64,000 nt of DNA from Dokdonia donghaensis DSW-1 (GTDB lineage: Bacteria; Bacteroidota; Bacteroidia; Flavobacteriales; Flavobacteriaceae): assembly GCF_001653755.1 (NCBI RefSeq), contig NZ_CP015125.1, positions 1,374,501 through 1,438,500 of the forward strand, in the 5' to 3' direction. Positions 7,489-15,158 of this stretch are shown here, piece by piece (positions within the stretch are counted from its first letter, which is position 1; every line of letters begins with the position of its first letter). A program made the position numbers and the translations under genes. The notes beneath the pieces are model-generated. The model saw nothing but the letters and a program-made list of their open reading frames with translations, was not told where the DNA came from and ran no database searches.

Positions 7489-10338
7489 TTATGCTTCCAT
7501 ATATTCTTCTATAGGCGCACACGTACATATTAAATTACGGTCACCATATGCATCATCTACACGGCGTACGGTAGGCCAGAATTTATTTTCGGCAACGTAG
7601 CTTAGCGGGTATGCTGCTTGCTCTCTACTGTATGTAAAGTCCCAAGTATCTGCCGTGAGCATTGCTAGGGTGTGAGGAGCATTTTTCATAATATGATTAG
7701 GCTCATCTGCCGTAGCTGTTTCTATCTCTTTTCTTATTGATAACATAGCATCACAAAAACGATCTAGCTCTTCTCTGCTTTCACTTTCTGTAGGCTCTAT
7801 CATAATAGTTCCTGCAACTGGGAAGGATACTGTAGGTGCGTGAAAACCATAATCCATAAGTCGTTTTGCAATGTCTGTCACTTCGATACCTTTTGCTTTA
7901 AACGGGCGGCAGTCTATAATCATCTCGTGAGCTGCGCGACCGCGTTCTCCTACATAAAGACACTGGTAAGCGCCATCTAGTCTTTCTTTAATATAGTTTG
8001 CATTAAGGATTGCATACTCAGTAGAGTGACGCAGTCCTGGCTCACCTAGCATAGTGATATATGCATAAGATATTAAGCAAGCTAGAGCAGACCCCCAAGG
8101 AGCAGCACTTATTGCTGTAATAGCTTTATCTCCTCCGGTTATAATAACAGGGTTAGATGGTAAAAATGGAACTAGTTGCTTTGCAACACATATAGGTCCT
8201 ACACCTGGGCCACCGCCTCCGTGAGGAATAGCAAAGGTTTTATGTAGGTTAAGGTGACACACATCTGCACCTATCGCCCCTGGGTTAGTAAGGGCAACTT
8301 GTGCATTCATATTTGCACCATCCATATAAACCTGGCCACCGTTATCGTGTATGAGTTGCGTGATTTCTTTTACAGCGCTCTCATACACACCGTGTGTAGA
8401 TGGATATGTAATCATAAGTGCGGCAAGATTGTCCTTGTGCTTCTCAGCCTTCTCACGTAAGTCATCTACATCAATGTTTCCATTTTCTAGCGCTTTAGTT
8501 ACCACTACTTTCATACCTGCCATTACTGCACTTGCAGGATTTGTTCCGTGTGCAGAAGATGGAATGAGGCAAATGTTTCTATGGCTGTCTCCACGAGACT
8601 CGTGGTATGCTCTTATAACCATAAGGCCGGCATACTCACCTTGTGCACCAGAGTTAGGTTGTAAAGACGTACCTGCAAAACCAGTGATTTCGGTAAGTTG
8701 ATCTTCTAGTTTTTTAAGCATTGTCTGGTACCCTTCTGCTTGATCTAGTGGTGCAAATGGGTGCATATTCCCCCACTGCGGATCAGAAAGTGGTAGCATT
8801 TCAGAAGCAGCGTTAAGCTTCATCGTACAAGATCCTAAAGAGATCATTGAGTGATTTAATGATAAATCTTTACGCTCAAGTTTTTTGATGTAACGCATTA
8901 ACTCTGTTTCAGAGTGGTATGTGTTAAAAACTGGAAGCGTTAAAAATGATGTCTCACGTGCTACTGCTTCAGGTATCGCATTTCCTTCGGCGATTTCTGT
9001 TACTGTGATTGTTTCTTTTGAGTACGCTTTCGCGAAAGCGGAAATAATATCATTTACATCTTGAAGTGTTGTTGCCTCGTGTATAGATATGGCCACTGTC
9101 TCTGCATCTGGATAGTGGAAGTTAATCTCCATCTCTTGTGCAACTGCAGCTACCTTTGCAGCATCTGCCTTAATCTGGATAGTATCAAAGTAACTCTCGT
9201 TTACTTGATATAAGCCTAATTTTTCAAGCGCATCTGCTACAGTTGCCGCAGTATTGTGTACTTTATTTGCTATATTTTTTAATCCTTCTGGACCGTGATA
9301 TACACCATACATACCTGCCATAACTGCAAGTAATACTTGTGCAGTACATATGTTTGAAGTTGCTTTATCACGTTTGATGTGTTGCTCACGTGTTTGAAGA
9401 GCCATACGTAGGGCACGCTTACCATCTGTGTCTTTTGTCACACCGATGATACGCCCTGGGATGCTTCTTTTGTAAGCTTCCTTAGTTGCAAAATATGCTG
9501 CGTGAGGTCCACCATAACCTAGAGGGATACCAAAACGCTGTGTTGTACCTACTACTACATCTACTCCAAACTCTCCTGGAGCACGTAGTTTTACAAGACT
9601 TAATATATCTGCAGCAACGGCTACTTTAATTTCGGCGGCATTTGCTTTTTCTACAAAGGCAGCATAATCATATACTTTTCCAGATACTCCTGGGTATTGT
9701 AAAATAGCCCCAAAGTATTCGCTAGAAAAGTCAAAGTCTTCGTGCTTACCTACTACAAGTTCTATTCCTATAGGAGTAGAGCGTGTTTGTAGTAATGACA
9801 GCGTTTGTGGTAATATCTCTTCAGACACAAAAAACTTGTGTACACCTTCCTTCTTTTGTGCACGACTACGTACAGAAAATAAGAGTGCCATAGCCTCTGC
9901 AGCGGCTGTTGCCTCATCAAGCAGGGAAGCATTTGCAAGCTCCATACCAGTAAGGTCTGTAATCATAGTCTGGTAGTTGAGCAAAGCTTCAAGTCTTCCT
10001 TGTGCAATCTCTGCTTGGTACGGTGTATATGCCGTATACCATCCTGGATTTTCTAAAATATTACGCTGTATGACTGCAGGTGTAATTGCTTGATTATACC
10101 CTAGACCTATAAATGATCTGTATACTTTGTTTTTGTTAGAAAGTGCAGTAATGTGAGCAGCAAACTCGTGCTCACTTATGGCTGGATCTAATAATAATGG
10201 ATTGTCGAGTCTGATGTTATCTGGAATGGTCTCAAAAATGAGTTGTTCCATAGTCTCAACTCCTACGGTTTTAAGCATCTCTGGGAGATCACTTCTACGT
10301 GGGCCTATGTGGCGTAATGCAAACGAATCTGTATTCAT
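7489..10338 (-). CDS. gcvP: glycine dehydrogenase (decarboxylating), P-protein of glycine cleavage system
   Basis: A 949-residue full-length P-protein, the usual size for the fused single-chain form. Two homologous halves are visible; the PLP-binding lysine is in HLNLHKTFAIPHGGGGPG near residue 700 and NSGAQGEYAGL precedes it. It decarboxylates glycine and passes the aminomethyl group to lipoyl-GcvH. gcvT and gcvH are not in the window. The palindrome copy at 9025-9040 is read as AFAKA near residue 435, in the linker between the two halves. A TAnnTTTG-type box on the minus strand at 10363-10370 may be its promoter. Confidence 0.97.
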   Translation of the reverse strand: MNTDSFALRHIGPRRSDLPEMLKTVGVETMEQLIFETIPDNIRLDNPLLLDPAISEHEFAAHITALSNKNKVYRSFIGLGYNQAITPAVIQRNILENPGWYTAYTPYQAEIAQGRLEALLNYQTMITDLTGMELANASLLDEATAAAEAMALLFSVRSRAQKKEGVHKFFVSEEILPQTLSLLQTRSTPIGIELVVGKHEDFDFSSEYFGAILQYPGVSGKVYDYAAFVEKANAAEIKVAVAADILSLVKLRAPGEFGVDVVVGTTQRFGIPLGYGGPHAAYFATKEAYKRSIPGRIIGVTKDTDGKRALRMALQTREQHIKRDKATSNICTAQVLLAVMAGMYGVYHGPEGLKNIANKVHNTAATVADALEKLGLYQVNESYFDTIQIKADAAKVAAVAQEMEINFHYPDAETVAISIHEATTLQDVNDIISAFAKAYSKETITVTEIAEGNAIPEAVARETSFLTLPVFNTYHSETELMRYIKKLERKDLSLNHSMISLGSCTMKLNAASEMLPLSDPQWGNMHPFAPLDQAEGYQTMLKKLEDQLTEITGFAGTSLQPNSGAQGEYAGLMVIRAYHESRGDSHRNICLIPSSAHGTNPASAVMAGMKVVVTKALENGNIDVDDLREKAEKHKDNLAALMITYPSTHGVYESAVKEITQLIHDNGGQVYMDGANMNAQVALTNPGAIGADVCHLNLHKTFAIPHGGGGPGVGPICVAKQLVPFLPSNPVIITGGDKAITAISAAPWGSALACLISYAYITMLGEPGLRHSTEYAILNANYIKERLDGAYQCLYVGERGRAAHEMIIDCRPFKAKGIEVTDIAKRLMDYGFHAPTVSFPVAGTIMIEPTESESREELDRFCDAMLSIRKEIETATADEPNHIMKNAPHTLAMLTADTWDFTYSREQAAYPLSYVAENKFWPTVRRVDDAYGDRNLICTCAPIEEYMEA
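9025..9040. repeat. interspersed palindrome, copy 3 (in gcvP, read AFAKA)
   Basis: Perfect 16-base palindrome in gcvP at the junction of the two homologous halves of the protein (IISAFAKAYSK). Confidence 0.95.
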
Positions 10339-10362
10339 CGTATTGATTTATTTAAGGATGCA

Positions 10363-10370
10363 CAAAAATA
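10363..10370 (-). promoter_or_regulatory. candidate -7 box of gcvP
   Basis: Reads TATTTTTG on the minus strand (TAnnTTTG consensus of Bacteroidota), 24 bases before the gcvP start. No good TTG element is seen at the expected distance upstream. Confidence 0.35.
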
Positions 10371-10456
10371 ATGCAATGAAACCGATTTTTAGTACATAAT
10401 TCACAATGCGAGTACTAATGTTTTCAACCATATAGGTGGCTTATTAACAGTTGTAG

Positions 10457-10464
10457 TACTTTTG
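10457..10464 (+). promoter_or_regulatory. candidate -7 box 4 bases before the UbiA-like gene start
   Basis: TACTTTTG matches TAnnTTTG and ends exactly four bases before the ATG at 10469. If used, transcription would begin at or within the start codon. No convincing TTG partner is seen upstream. Confidence 0.4.
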
Positions 10465-10468
10465 TCTA

Positions 10469-11320
10469 ATGCAGAGCATAAAACGTCTTTTTGATTTTTA
10501 TATAAATAGTAGCACTCACGTGAGTTTATCTATTGTAGCACTAGGGTGGATTACCTATTTATCATTAGACATAAACGTTAATTTTACGGTGCTAAGTTTT
10601 TTGTTTTTTAGCACAGTGACGGGATATAATTTTGTTAAATATGCCGAAATAGCTGGTTTACATCATCGTAGTCTGGCACAATCCTTAAAAACAATCCAGA
10701 TATATTCGGTTATATGTGGTGTAGGTATGCTGGTAACTTCCTTGTTTATGTCACTAGAAGTATGGGTGGCTTGTGGCATTTTAGGTCTCGTGACACTGTT
10801 GTATGCTATCCCTTTTTTTATACCAAGAAACACAGCTGCACTCGTAAAAGGTAATTTGCGTAGTGTAGCTGGTCTCAAGATTTTTATAATAGGTGTTGTG
10901 TGGAGTGGGGTTACCGTAATCTTGCCGGTCTTACAAGATGGAATCGCTAGTTGGGATGTAGGTGTGATTTTTATACAGCGCATATTATTTGTGCTAGCGC
11001 TTATGATCCCTTTTGAGATACGAGATATGGTTTTTGATAATCCAGCTCTCAAAACTTTGCCTCAAATAGTGGGTGTAAAAAAAGCCAAAATCATTGGAGT
11101 GACCTGGCTTTTATTATACTGTGTATTAGAATTCTTTAAAGATGAATTTAATCTTGATACCTTTTTAAGTCAGCTATTTATTATGATGGTAACTAGTATT
11201 TGTATTTACCTATCACAAAAACGTTCTGCGGCTACAATGTACTTTTCTTCCTTTTGGGTAGAAGGAATACCATTGTTATGGCTGTGGCTTGTACTTGTGA
11301 TTAACTATTTGAGCTATTAA
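10469..11320 (+). CDS. integral membrane protein, UbiA prenyltransferase-like
   Basis: A 283-residue protein with about eight hydrophobic helices. The segment FEIRDMVFD followed by LKTLPQIVGVKKAKIIGV near residue 190 resembles the second aspartate-rich motif of UbiA prenyltransferases and the conserved TLP-xx-G that follows it. The first motif (NDxxDxxxD) is not recognisable: the equivalent place reads NFVKYAEIAGL. It is therefore either a divergent UbiA member with altered chemistry or a non-catalytic relative. Its 3' end overlaps the convergent anti-sigma gene by 20 bases. Confidence 0.55.
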   Translation: MQSIKRLFDFYINSSTHVSLSIVALGWITYLSLDINVNFTVLSFLFFSTVTGYNFVKYAEIAGLHHRSLAQSLKTIQIYSVICGVGMLVTSLFMSLEVWVACGILGLVTLLYAIPFFIPRNTAALVKGNLRSVAGLKIFIIGVVWSGVTVILPVLQDGIASWDVGVIFIQRILFVLALMIPFEIRDMVFDNPALKTLPQIVGVKKAKIIGVTWLLLYCVLEFFKDEFNLDTFLSQLFIMMVTSICIYLSQKRSAATMYFSSFWVEGIPLLWLWLVLVINYLSY

Positions 11321-11552
11321 GCTGTTCTTGAAGGCGTTGTTTCATTGCCTCTTTTTCAGAGGTACTTACCGTTTGCACAGTAGGATTATTTACAGCCTTA
11401 GTGAGTTTAGAATTTCTCATAGAGTATTGTCTACAAGCACGGCAGTAAATAAGGTGTATGTTGAGTCGTACTTTTTCCCAAAAAGTAGCTTCTTTATACT
11501 GGTTCTTGTCGCAAATGTGGTTAGCCTCGTGACATTCTGTTTTTAATTTCAT
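11301..11552 (-). CDS. small anti-sigma-factor-like protein
   Basis: An 83-residue soluble protein. It contains HEANHIC near the N-terminus and IHLIYCRACRQY near residue 35, an arrangement resembling the H-x3-C-x2-C zinc site of small ZAS-type anti-sigma factors. It lies downstream of an ECF sigma gene on the same strand, with an 81-base gap. The likely role is to bind and hold that sigma factor, perhaps responding to redox through the zinc cysteines. Assignment rests on the motif and neighbour only. Confidence 0.55.
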   Translation of the reverse strand: MKLKTECHEANHICDKNQYKEATFWEKVRLNIHLIYCRACRQYSMRNSKLTKAVNNPTVQTVSTSEKEAMKQRLQEQLNSSNS

Positions 11553-11633
11553 TTCTTAAAATTTAGACCCTTGACAGGGTTTCTTTTTAACTAAGTAATC
11601 ATATTGATTACGATTTTTTAATTCAGCTTGGGG

Positions 11634-12185
11634 TTATAGCCAGTCTTTTTCCATACAACTTGCCATAGCCGTTCGGGCTCTGTGTATAATCACCCAAAAG
11701 TTAGACGGAGTAATATCAAATTCATTACAAATGGCTTCAGTATCAAAGTCATCTATAGTTTTCATCTTAAAAATGCGGGCTTGTTTTTCTGGCAGTTTAC
11801 TTAAGCAATTAAAAATTGCCTCGCCTAGCTCTACGTTTTGTATGCTATCCTCAGCAGTTTTATCAAAGGGATCTGCAACGCGTTCTTCTAGCCAGTCGCC
11901 TTCACTTTCTTCATCCTTATAATTTATACGTACTTCTGCCTTACCTTTTTTAGAGTTGCTCTTACGGTAATGATCTATAATTTTACGTTTTAAGATAGAG
12001 ATGAGCCAGGTGCGCTCTGTCGCCTCACCCTTAAAATTCTTCATAGATTTTAATCCCGCAAGAAATGTTTCGGAAATAAGATCTTGTGCCACTTCGCGAT
12101 CATTTACACGGGCAATCGTATAGTTAAAGAGGTAGTCAGAATATTGATCTACCCACTTTGTGGGGTCAATTTGATTAGTTGCCAT
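11634..12185 (-). CDS. ECF RNA polymerase sigma factor
   Basis: A 183-residue sigma-70 family protein of ECF size. Region 2 is YLFNYTIARVNDREVAQDLISETF (given here in part, about residues 18-42) with the core-binding DLISETFL pattern; region 4 is LPEKQARIFKMKTIDDFDTEAICNEFDITPSNFWVIIHRAR in the C-terminal 60 residues. It directs polymerase to a specific regulon, probably under control of the small zinc protein encoded downstream. A TATATTTG box at 12223-12230 on the minus strand may drive the pair. Confidence 0.88.
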   Translation of the reverse strand: MATNQIDPTKWVDQYSDYLFNYTIARVNDREVAQDLISETFLAGLKSMKNFKGEATERTWLISILKRKIIDHYRKSNSKKGKAEVRINYKDEESEGDWLEERVADPFDKTAEDSIQNVELGEAIFNCLSKLPEKQARIFKMKTIDDFDTEAICNEFDITPSNFWVIIHRARTAMASCMEKDWL

Positions 12186-12222
12186 ATAATAAAGGTCGCA
12201 TTTGTGGGATTTAAATAACAGC

Positions 12223-12230
12223 CAAATATA
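12223..12230 (-). promoter_or_regulatory. candidate -7 box of the ECF sigma gene
   Basis: TATATTTG on the minus strand, 37 bases before the start codon. No clear upstream TTG at the expected spacing. Confidence 0.35.
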
Positions 12231-12255
12231 AAGTTTTTCTTATTGCTGTGCTTTT

Positions 12256-12732
12256 TTACGCTTTCGCGAAAGCGGAATCTCCACCATTTTCTAGTGTGTA
12301 TTTGAGATGCGCGTTCCTTTTTTTTATGAGACGGGTTAAATAATTATAGAGGACTGTTTTATCAAAAAAGTCTCCAGCAAGACCATATGGAGTTTTATAA
12401 GTAATGATGTCCTGCATTTTGGTACCGCCATTCTGGTCTGTAAAAATGTGCTTGTGGTGGAAAGACTTAAACCTACCATTAGTCATTTCATCTACAAAGC
12501 TTGTATATGGTTTGTACTCGGTAATAAGACTCGTGTGCGTTAACCAGAGTCCAAAATGTTTTCCTCGCCAGGTAACCGTTTCACCCTTTTTAATGTAACC
12601 AGAAGTTACACCAGCTATCGCCTTTTCTTGTGATTGATCCATAGACTGCATATGAAAATCTATGTTGAGCGAGAGTTTAAAAACAGCAGCTAGCGGAGCA
12701 TTAATTATCGTTTCAAGGTGTATGATGCTCAT
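12256..12732 (-). CDS. SRPBCC family (START-like) protein
   Basis: A 158-residue protein opening with IHLETIINAPLAAVFKLSLNI, the strand-helix start typical of the SRPBCC superfamily, with the later strands FKSFHHKHIF and TKMQDIITYKTP and a C-terminal helix. SRPBCC proteins hold hydrophobic ligands, and members of this type commonly sit beside the TIGR01777 epimerase, as here (five bases apart). The last residues are SAFAKA and come from the palindrome at 12259-12274, so the repeat forms the very C-terminus just before the stop. Confidence 0.75.
   Translation of the reverse strand: MSIIHLETIINAPLAAVFKLSLNIDFHMQSMDQSQEKAIAGVTSGYIKKGETVTWRGKHFGLWLTHTSLITEYKPYTSFVDEMTNGRFKSFHHKHIFTDQNGGTKMQDIITYKTPYGLAGDFFDKTVLYNYLTRLIKKRNAHLKYTLENGGDSAFAKA
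12259..12274. repeat. interspersed palindrome, copy 4 (C-terminus of SRPBCC gene, read AFAKA)
   Basis: Perfect 16-base palindrome directly before the stop codon of the SRPBCC gene, supplying its final five residues. Confidence 0.95.
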
Positions 12733-12737
12733 AGTTA

Positions 12738-13652
12738 TTAAGCTAGTAAGTTATATAGTGCTTTCTTTAATTCTGGGTGTGTAAACGTAAATCCTGCTTT
12801 TATTAACCGTTCTGGTATCACATACCTGCTTTTAAGAAGTAACTCGGTTTCTGTTCTAATGATAAAAGCCCCTATCTCTAAAAGTGGCTTTGACGCGGGT
12901 AGACCAAAAGGAACTTTTAAAACAGATCTGATATACCTCATAAGGTCATTATTTGTTGTGACCATAGGGGAAACTATATTAAATGGCCCTTGTAAAGTAT
13001 CGTTTTTAATTAAAAAGTCTACGCTACGCACAAAGTCATCTTGATGTATCCAGCTGAATTTTTGTTTACCATCGCCTTGTTTGCCACCTAGACCTAACCG
13101 AGTTATTTTTTTGATAGGTTGTAGTGCTCCTCCATCTTTTCCTAAAACGATAGAAGTGCGTAGCGCAACTTTGCGAGTAAGTGGAGTATTGCTGTCAAAA
13201 AAAGCTTGCTCCCACACCTTTGCAACTTCTACAGAAAAGCCAGTGCCTACCTCACCATTTACCTCTGTCATAGGTGTCTCTAGCGAGTGTCTGTATACAG
13301 TAGCTGTAGATGAGTTAAGCCACACCTGTGGCGGATTGCTGCACTGAGAGATAGCCTTACCTATAATGGTTGTCGTGTCTACTCGTGAGTTTAAAATTGC
13401 GTCTCTGTTCTTTTTGTGATAACGACAGTCTACAGATCTACCAGCCATATTTATGACTACATCTGTATCTTCAAATTCGTTTTTCCATCCTGCTACATTT
13501 TTTGCATCCCACAGTACTGTACGAACATTGTGATAAGGTGTTTTTTGCTTTCGCGAAAGCAAAACTATTTCCTCAAATTGATTTTGAAAGTGGTTAATAA
13601 GCACACTGCCTAAAAAGCCACTACCGCCAGCGATTATTAATTTTTTCATCAT
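12738..13652 (-). CDS. TIGR01777 family epimerase (YfcH-like)
   Basis: A 304-residue extended SDR protein. The NAD(P)-binding motif IIAGGSGFLGSVL is at residues 6-18, followed by DVVINMAGRSVDCRYHKKNR and WLNSSTATVYRH, all typical of the YfcH/TIGR01777 group. The C-terminal DUF1731-like segment ends with LIKAGFTFTHPELKKAL. The substrate is unknown. The 14-base core of the palindrome at 13547-13560 is read here as LLSRKQ at about residue 34, in the loop after the second strand of the Rossmann fold. It is co-directional with the SRPBCC gene. Confidence 0.88.
   Translation of the reverse strand: MMKKLIIAGGSGFLGSVLINHFQNQFEEIVLLSRKQKTPYHNVRTVLWDAKNVAGWKNEFEDTDVVINMAGRSVDCRYHKKNRDAILNSRVDTTTIIGKAISQCSNPPQVWLNSSTATVYRHSLETPMTEVNGEVGTGFSVEVAKVWEQAFFDSNTPLTRKVALRTSIVLGKDGGALQPIKKITRLGLGGKQGDGKQKFSWIHQDDFVRSVDFLIKNDTLQGPFNIVSPMVTTNNDLMRYIRSVLKVPFGLPASKPLLEIGAFIIRTETELLLKSRYVIPERLIKAGFTFTHPELKKALYNLLA
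13547..13560. repeat. interspersed palindrome, copy 5 (in epimerase, read LSRK)
   Basis: GCTTTCGCGAAAGC, 14 bases intact; the outer C/G pair is lost. Translated as LSRK in the TIGR01777 epimerase. Confidence 0.9.
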
Positions 13653-13655
13653 TGC

Positions 13656-14036
13656 CTAAATTGTTTTATTTGATACGAATGATATGTCTTTTTCTTGCGA
13701 GGTAAGTGTATACTCACTCTGCTTGTAGGTGAGTATTAAAAAGTAGATGCTTAGAGCAATGCCTAGTATAATAGGAAGCCAAAACAAGAAGTCTAGTGAT
13801 GAGAAATACTTTAAACATAAAAGAAGCGAAAGGCTCAAGACCGTTACAACTCCATATATTATAAAGTACTTCTTGAGATGGGGCGCTACGTCAGACCAGC
13901 GAAATAAAAGGTACACAAAGCAACATACTTGTATGGCTCCAGTTATGGGCAGGAAAAGGAGACCTATGTAGTACAGGAGAAATAGAAAAGCGTTAATGCT
14001 CACTAAGATCTTGTTGAGTAGGTATATTGTTTTCAT
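13656..14036 (-). CDS. small integral membrane protein, unknown
   Basis: A 126-residue protein with four predicted membrane segments (starting ILVSINAFLFLLYYIGLLF) and a charged C-terminal tail. I do not recognise a family. It lies three bases upstream of the epimerase gene and five bases downstream of another small membrane protein, so it probably belongs to the same operon, running from about 14479 down to 12256. Confidence 0.55.
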   Translation of the reverse strand: MKTIYLLNKILVSINAFLFLLYYIGLLFLPITGAIQVCCFVYLLFRWSDVAPHLKKYFIIYGVVTVLSLSLLLCLKYFSSLDFLFWLPIILGIALSIYFLILTYKQSEYTLTSQEKDISFVSNKTI

Positions 14037-14041
14037 AATTA

Positions 14042-14479
14042 TCAGTTTAAAAGAGATGAGACATTATTAATAAATAGAATTGTAAAGACTACAGCAAAGA
14101 GCACAAAAAGTATATTCATACAATAGCCTCCTATTTTGAAAATTTTATCTTTAGGGATATCATACATAGGGTAGTATGCAATCTGTGTAGCTACTTTACC
14201 TACCCAATAGGCTGCGATTAACCCTGTGAGAGCTATTGCTAGTTTGCTTTGGTTTTGTAATTCATTAGTGAGAAGTATCGCTATAAGTCCAAAGGAGAAG
14301 TTTAAACCCTGTATATATCTGCCATAAGTTTTTGCAATTTCTTGATTGAGTGGTTTTAATTTTTTTACATCAGTATACCAGTCAAAAACGCGATGGCGGA
14401 TATATGGATATATCAATGCTGTAAAAATCTGGCCTATACCGCCTATAATAATTAACGAATTTGGAATGGGGATGTTCAT
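14042..14479 (-). CDS. integral membrane protein, unknown
   Basis: A 145-residue protein with four hydrophobic helices, beginning SLIIIGGIGQIFTALIYPYI. No catalytic motif is seen and I do not recognise a family. First gene of a tight minus-strand group (this gene, another small membrane protein, epimerase, SRPBCC protein). A role in membrane or envelope physiology is suggested only by topology. Confidence 0.55.
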   Translation of the reverse strand: MNIPIPNSLIIIGGIGQIFTALIYPYIRHRVFDWYTDVKKLKPLNQEIAKTYGRYIQGLNFSFGLIAILLTNELQNQSKLAIALTGLIAAYWVGKVATQIAYYPMYDIPKDKIFKIGGYCMNILFVLFAVVFTILFINNVSSLLN

Positions 14480-14566
14480 AATATTTATATTTCAGAAATT
14501 ATTGAAACTTTAAGTGAAATAAAAAGCACTTTTACAGTGCCCCTTAAATGTTGTGGTAAACAATTG

Positions 14567-15070
14567 TTACTTCATTAACTTCATAATTGTTTTTGTAATC
14601 CAGCTTTCTTTATAATCTGTAATTTTTTCTAGCATACTATCTGCTCTAGATACAAACTCATAAAGCTCTGCCGTTTTGGTCTTGAAGTGGGCAGCCTCTG
14701 TAGAGCCTGTTTCTTCTATACTACTTACTTCTTGCAAGACACGTAGCGTAGGTTTTATCTCTCTCTTGCTTCTTTCTTTGGCTATTTTTCTGGCAAGCTC
14801 ATCTATGTTACTTTCGGCTACAAAATACTCTCGACGTTCACCGGTTTTATATTCTTTAAAGATAATTCCCCAGTCTATGAGTGCTCGCAGGTTCATACTC
14901 GCATTTCCTCTAGAGATATAAAGTTCACCCATAATATCTTCCATACTTAGCGCCTCTGGAGACACCATAAGTAAGGCGTGTATTTGAGCCATTGTCTTAT
15001 TAATACCCCATTGCGTACCTAGCGCTCCCCAAGTTTGTATAAACTTATTTTTTGCTTGTTCAAATTCCAT
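14567..15070 (-). CDS. GbsR/MarR family winged-helix transcriptional regulator
   Basis: A 167-residue protein of the GbsR group in the MarR superfamily. The N-terminal WGALGTQWGINKTMAQIHALLMVSPEALSMEDI region, the recognition-helix segment LYISRGNASMNLRALIDWGI and the wing with YKTGERREYFV are characteristic; a helical dimerisation tail follows. GbsR-type regulators often control osmolyte or membrane genes. The downstream small membrane proteins, 87 bases away on the same strand, are plausible targets. Its promoter appears to place the transcript start at the start codon. Confidence 0.82.
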   Translation of the reverse strand: MEFEQAKNKFIQTWGALGTQWGINKTMAQIHALLMVSPEALSMEDIMGELYISRGNASMNLRALIDWGIIFKEYKTGERREYFVAESNIDELARKIAKERSKREIKPTLRVLQEVSSIEETGSTEAAHFKTKTAELYEFVSRADSMLEKITDYKESWITKTIMKLMK

Positions 15071-15074
15071 ACGT

Positions 15075-15103
15075 CAAATATAAGAATGTTATTTTAATTT
15101 CAA
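15075..15103 (-). promoter_or_regulatory. promoter of the GbsR-type regulator, probably leaderless
   Basis: On the minus strand: TTG (15103-15101), 18-base spacer, then TATATTTG (15082-15075), matching the Bacteroidota TTG/TAnnTTTG promoter. Only four bases separate the box from the ATG at 15070, so the mRNA probably begins at or next to the start codon. Confidence 0.65.
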
Positions 15104-15146
15104 TAATAAATGAAAGTTAAATTTTCTCTGTCAGTTTTGTTATCCC

Positions 15147-15154
15147 TATTTTTG
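15147..15154 (+). promoter_or_regulatory. candidate -7 box 4 bases before a glycosyltransferase start
   Basis: TATTTTTG fits TAnnTTTG and ends four bases before the ATG at 15159. It faces away from the regulator's promoter, so the two divergent genes share a short control region of 88 bases. Confidence 0.45.
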
Positions 15155-15158
15155 GATT

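Noticed and set aside
11566..11588. ACCC/GGGT hairpin followed by T-rich sequence between sigma and anti-sigma genes
   Set aside because: A stem of only four to five bases is too weak to call a terminator or attenuator.
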